A DNA stretch of 41,151 nucleotides from Actinomadura rubrisoli (GTDB lineage Bacteria; Actinomycetota; Actinomycetes; Streptosporangiales; Streptosporangiaceae): contig NZ_SMKU01000039.1 in assembly GCF_004349215.1 (NCBI RefSeq), positions 1 to 41,151 on the forward strand, read 5' to 3'. The stretch's first letter is position 1, and every line of letters starts with the position of its first letter. The notes under the pieces are model-generated. The model was not told where the DNA came from, did no database searches, and was given only the letters and a program-made list of their open reading frames with translations. The translations under genes were made by a program, and so were the position numbers. Shown piece after piece: positions 40,342-41,151 of this stretch.

Positions 40342-41151
40342 TTCCGCAAAGCGCCACAAGGTGCCGAGCCTGCGCGGCTATCGTACGGCAGCGAAATGGG
40401 CACCCTCTGACACCGGGAAGGTCGCCACATTGTCCGATGCCGAGGCCGGGGCCTTCAGCACCGATCCGGAGCGGATCGACACCCTGCCGCCCACCGCGGC
40501 GGCCTCGTCCGCCAGCCCGCTGGGCAGCCTCTACCTCCTGGAACACGTGATCGGCAGCGGCGCCACCGGGCGGGTCTGGCAGGGCCGCCGCCGCGCCGAC
40601 GACGCCCTGCTCGCGGTGAAGGTGCTGCGCGGCGAGTTCGCCGACGACATGGACGCGGTCACCCGCTTCCTGCGGCAGAAGACCGTCCTGCGCGGCCTCG
40701 CCCACCCCCATCTGGTCCGGGTGCGGGACCTGGTGGCCGAGGGGGACGTCCTCGCGATCGTGATGGACCTGGTGGACGGCGACGACCTGCGCCGCGTCCT
40801 GGCCGCCGGGACGCTGCGCCCCGACCAGTTCCTCACCGTCCTCGGCCAGGCCGCGGGCGCGCTCGCCGCCGTCCACGCGGCCGGGGTGACGCACCGCGAC
40901 ATCAAGCCGGAGAACGTCCTCGTCACCCGGCGCGGCGCCGAGCCGTTCGCGCTGCTGACCGACTTCGGGCTGGCCGGGATCGCGGACGGCGCCGTCCTGA
41001 CCCGGGCGTCGCAGCTCGTCGGCACCCCCGCCTACATCGCGCCGGAGGCGGTCGCCGGGCGCCCCGCCGGTCCCGCGGCGGACGTGTACGCGCTGGGCGT
41101 GACGCTCTACGAGGCGCTGGCCGGGCGGCGCCCGTTCCACGCCCCCAACCC
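40334..41151 (+). CDS. Hanks-type Ser/Thr protein kinase (3' end outside window)
   Basis: Partial, 272 aa visible. A 65-aa N-terminal extension of low hydrophobicity precedes the kinase: glycine loop IGSGATGRVW, Lys96 (AVKVL), HRDIKPENVL, TDFGLAG and GTPAYIAPEA, so all catalytic motifs are intact and it is an RD kinase. It starts 8 nt inside the EccC gene (ATG 40334, TAA 40341), showing coupling. It probably phosphorylates Thr residues read by the two FHA domains encoded here. Presence of a transmembrane segment or PASTA domains downstream cannot be judged. Confidence 0.93.
   Translation, partial: MANSAKRHKVPSLRGYRTAAKWAPSDTGKVATLSDAEAGAFSTDPERIDTLPPTAAASSASPLGSLYLLEHVIGSGATGRVWQGRRRADDALLAVKVLRGEFADDMDAVTRFLRQKTVLRGLAHPHLVRVRDLVAEGDVLAIVMDLVDGDDLRRVLAAGTLRPDQFLTVLGQAAGALAAVHAAGVTHRDIKPENVLVTRRGAEPFALLTDFGLAGIADGAVLTRASQLVGTPAYIAPEAVAGRPAGPAADVYALGVTLYEALAGRRPFHAPN

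Noticed and set aside
35802..40550. 1582-codon plus-strand open frame overlapping EssC and the kinase start
   Set aside because: A different reading frame, Arg-rich with no motifs; the EssC frame has Walker, FHA and transmembrane features.

Overview
The window is high-GC, gene-dense DNA that looks like an actinomycete. Supporting signs are GTG starts, 4-nt ATGA/GTGA overlaps, a DUF5753/DUF397/anti-sigma-like ATPase trio, an AfsA-type autoregulator synthase, a modular type I PKS and a WXG100/FtsK (type VII) locus. A Streptosporangiales (Actinomadura-like) or Streptomyces-like host fits. The genus is inference only. I saw no tRNA, rRNA, CRISPR array or insertion sequence.

Region 1 (1-13.5 kb) is the right flank of a polyketide cluster. 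A minus-strand operon runs aminotransferase > P450 > PKS. The PKS starts with a loading module whose ketosynthase has Gln instead of Cys (KSQ), then an AT with methylmalonyl motifs and an ACP, then the KS and AT of the first extension module, and it leaves the window at position 1. Next come a small unknown protein, a PaiB-type FMN-binding protein, a divergent lysine/ornithine N-monooxygenase, and a three-gene signalling operon: histidine kinase, degenerate kinase-like membrane protein and LuxR-type response regulator. Four copies of GTCCTGTCG, some inside palindromes, lie in the three intergenic regions here and suggest one regulon.

Region 2 (13.5-16.4 kb) holds a secreted protein with three ChW-like repeats and a WhiJ-like module (ATPase / XRE-DUF5753 / DUF397).

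Region 3 (16.6-25.1 kb) is all minus strand: an AfsA homologue, a HAD phosphatase and a KAS III enzyme (a probable butyrolactone/butenolide/furan autoregulator set); a DHA2-type efflux pump with an aldo/keto reductase behind an operator-like palindrome; and an operon of blue-copper lipoprotein, small lipoprotein and second aldo/keto reductase that ends in two stacked hairpins.

Region 4 (25.3-28.6 kb) has a class A flavin monooxygenase, a MarR regulator with a leaderless promoter and an MmyB-like regulator. A three-box operator-like element occurs both before the monooxygenase and before the MmyB-like gene.

Region 5 (28.6 kb to the right edge) is a non-canonical type VII secretion-like locus. 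It encodes a membrane PASTA protein, an FHA-winged-helix protein, two helical secretion-substrate candidates, a two-domain peptidoglycan hydrolase without a signal peptide, a protein of unknown fold, two WXG100 proteins, an FHA-bearing EssC/EccC ATPase and a Hanks-type kinase cut by the window edge. A shared element, TGGGAAGGGCT(T)CC, precedes three of its transcription units. Kinase, FHA-wHTH protein and shared element together suggest a phosphorylation-controlled secretion regulon, which is the most interesting hypothesis here.
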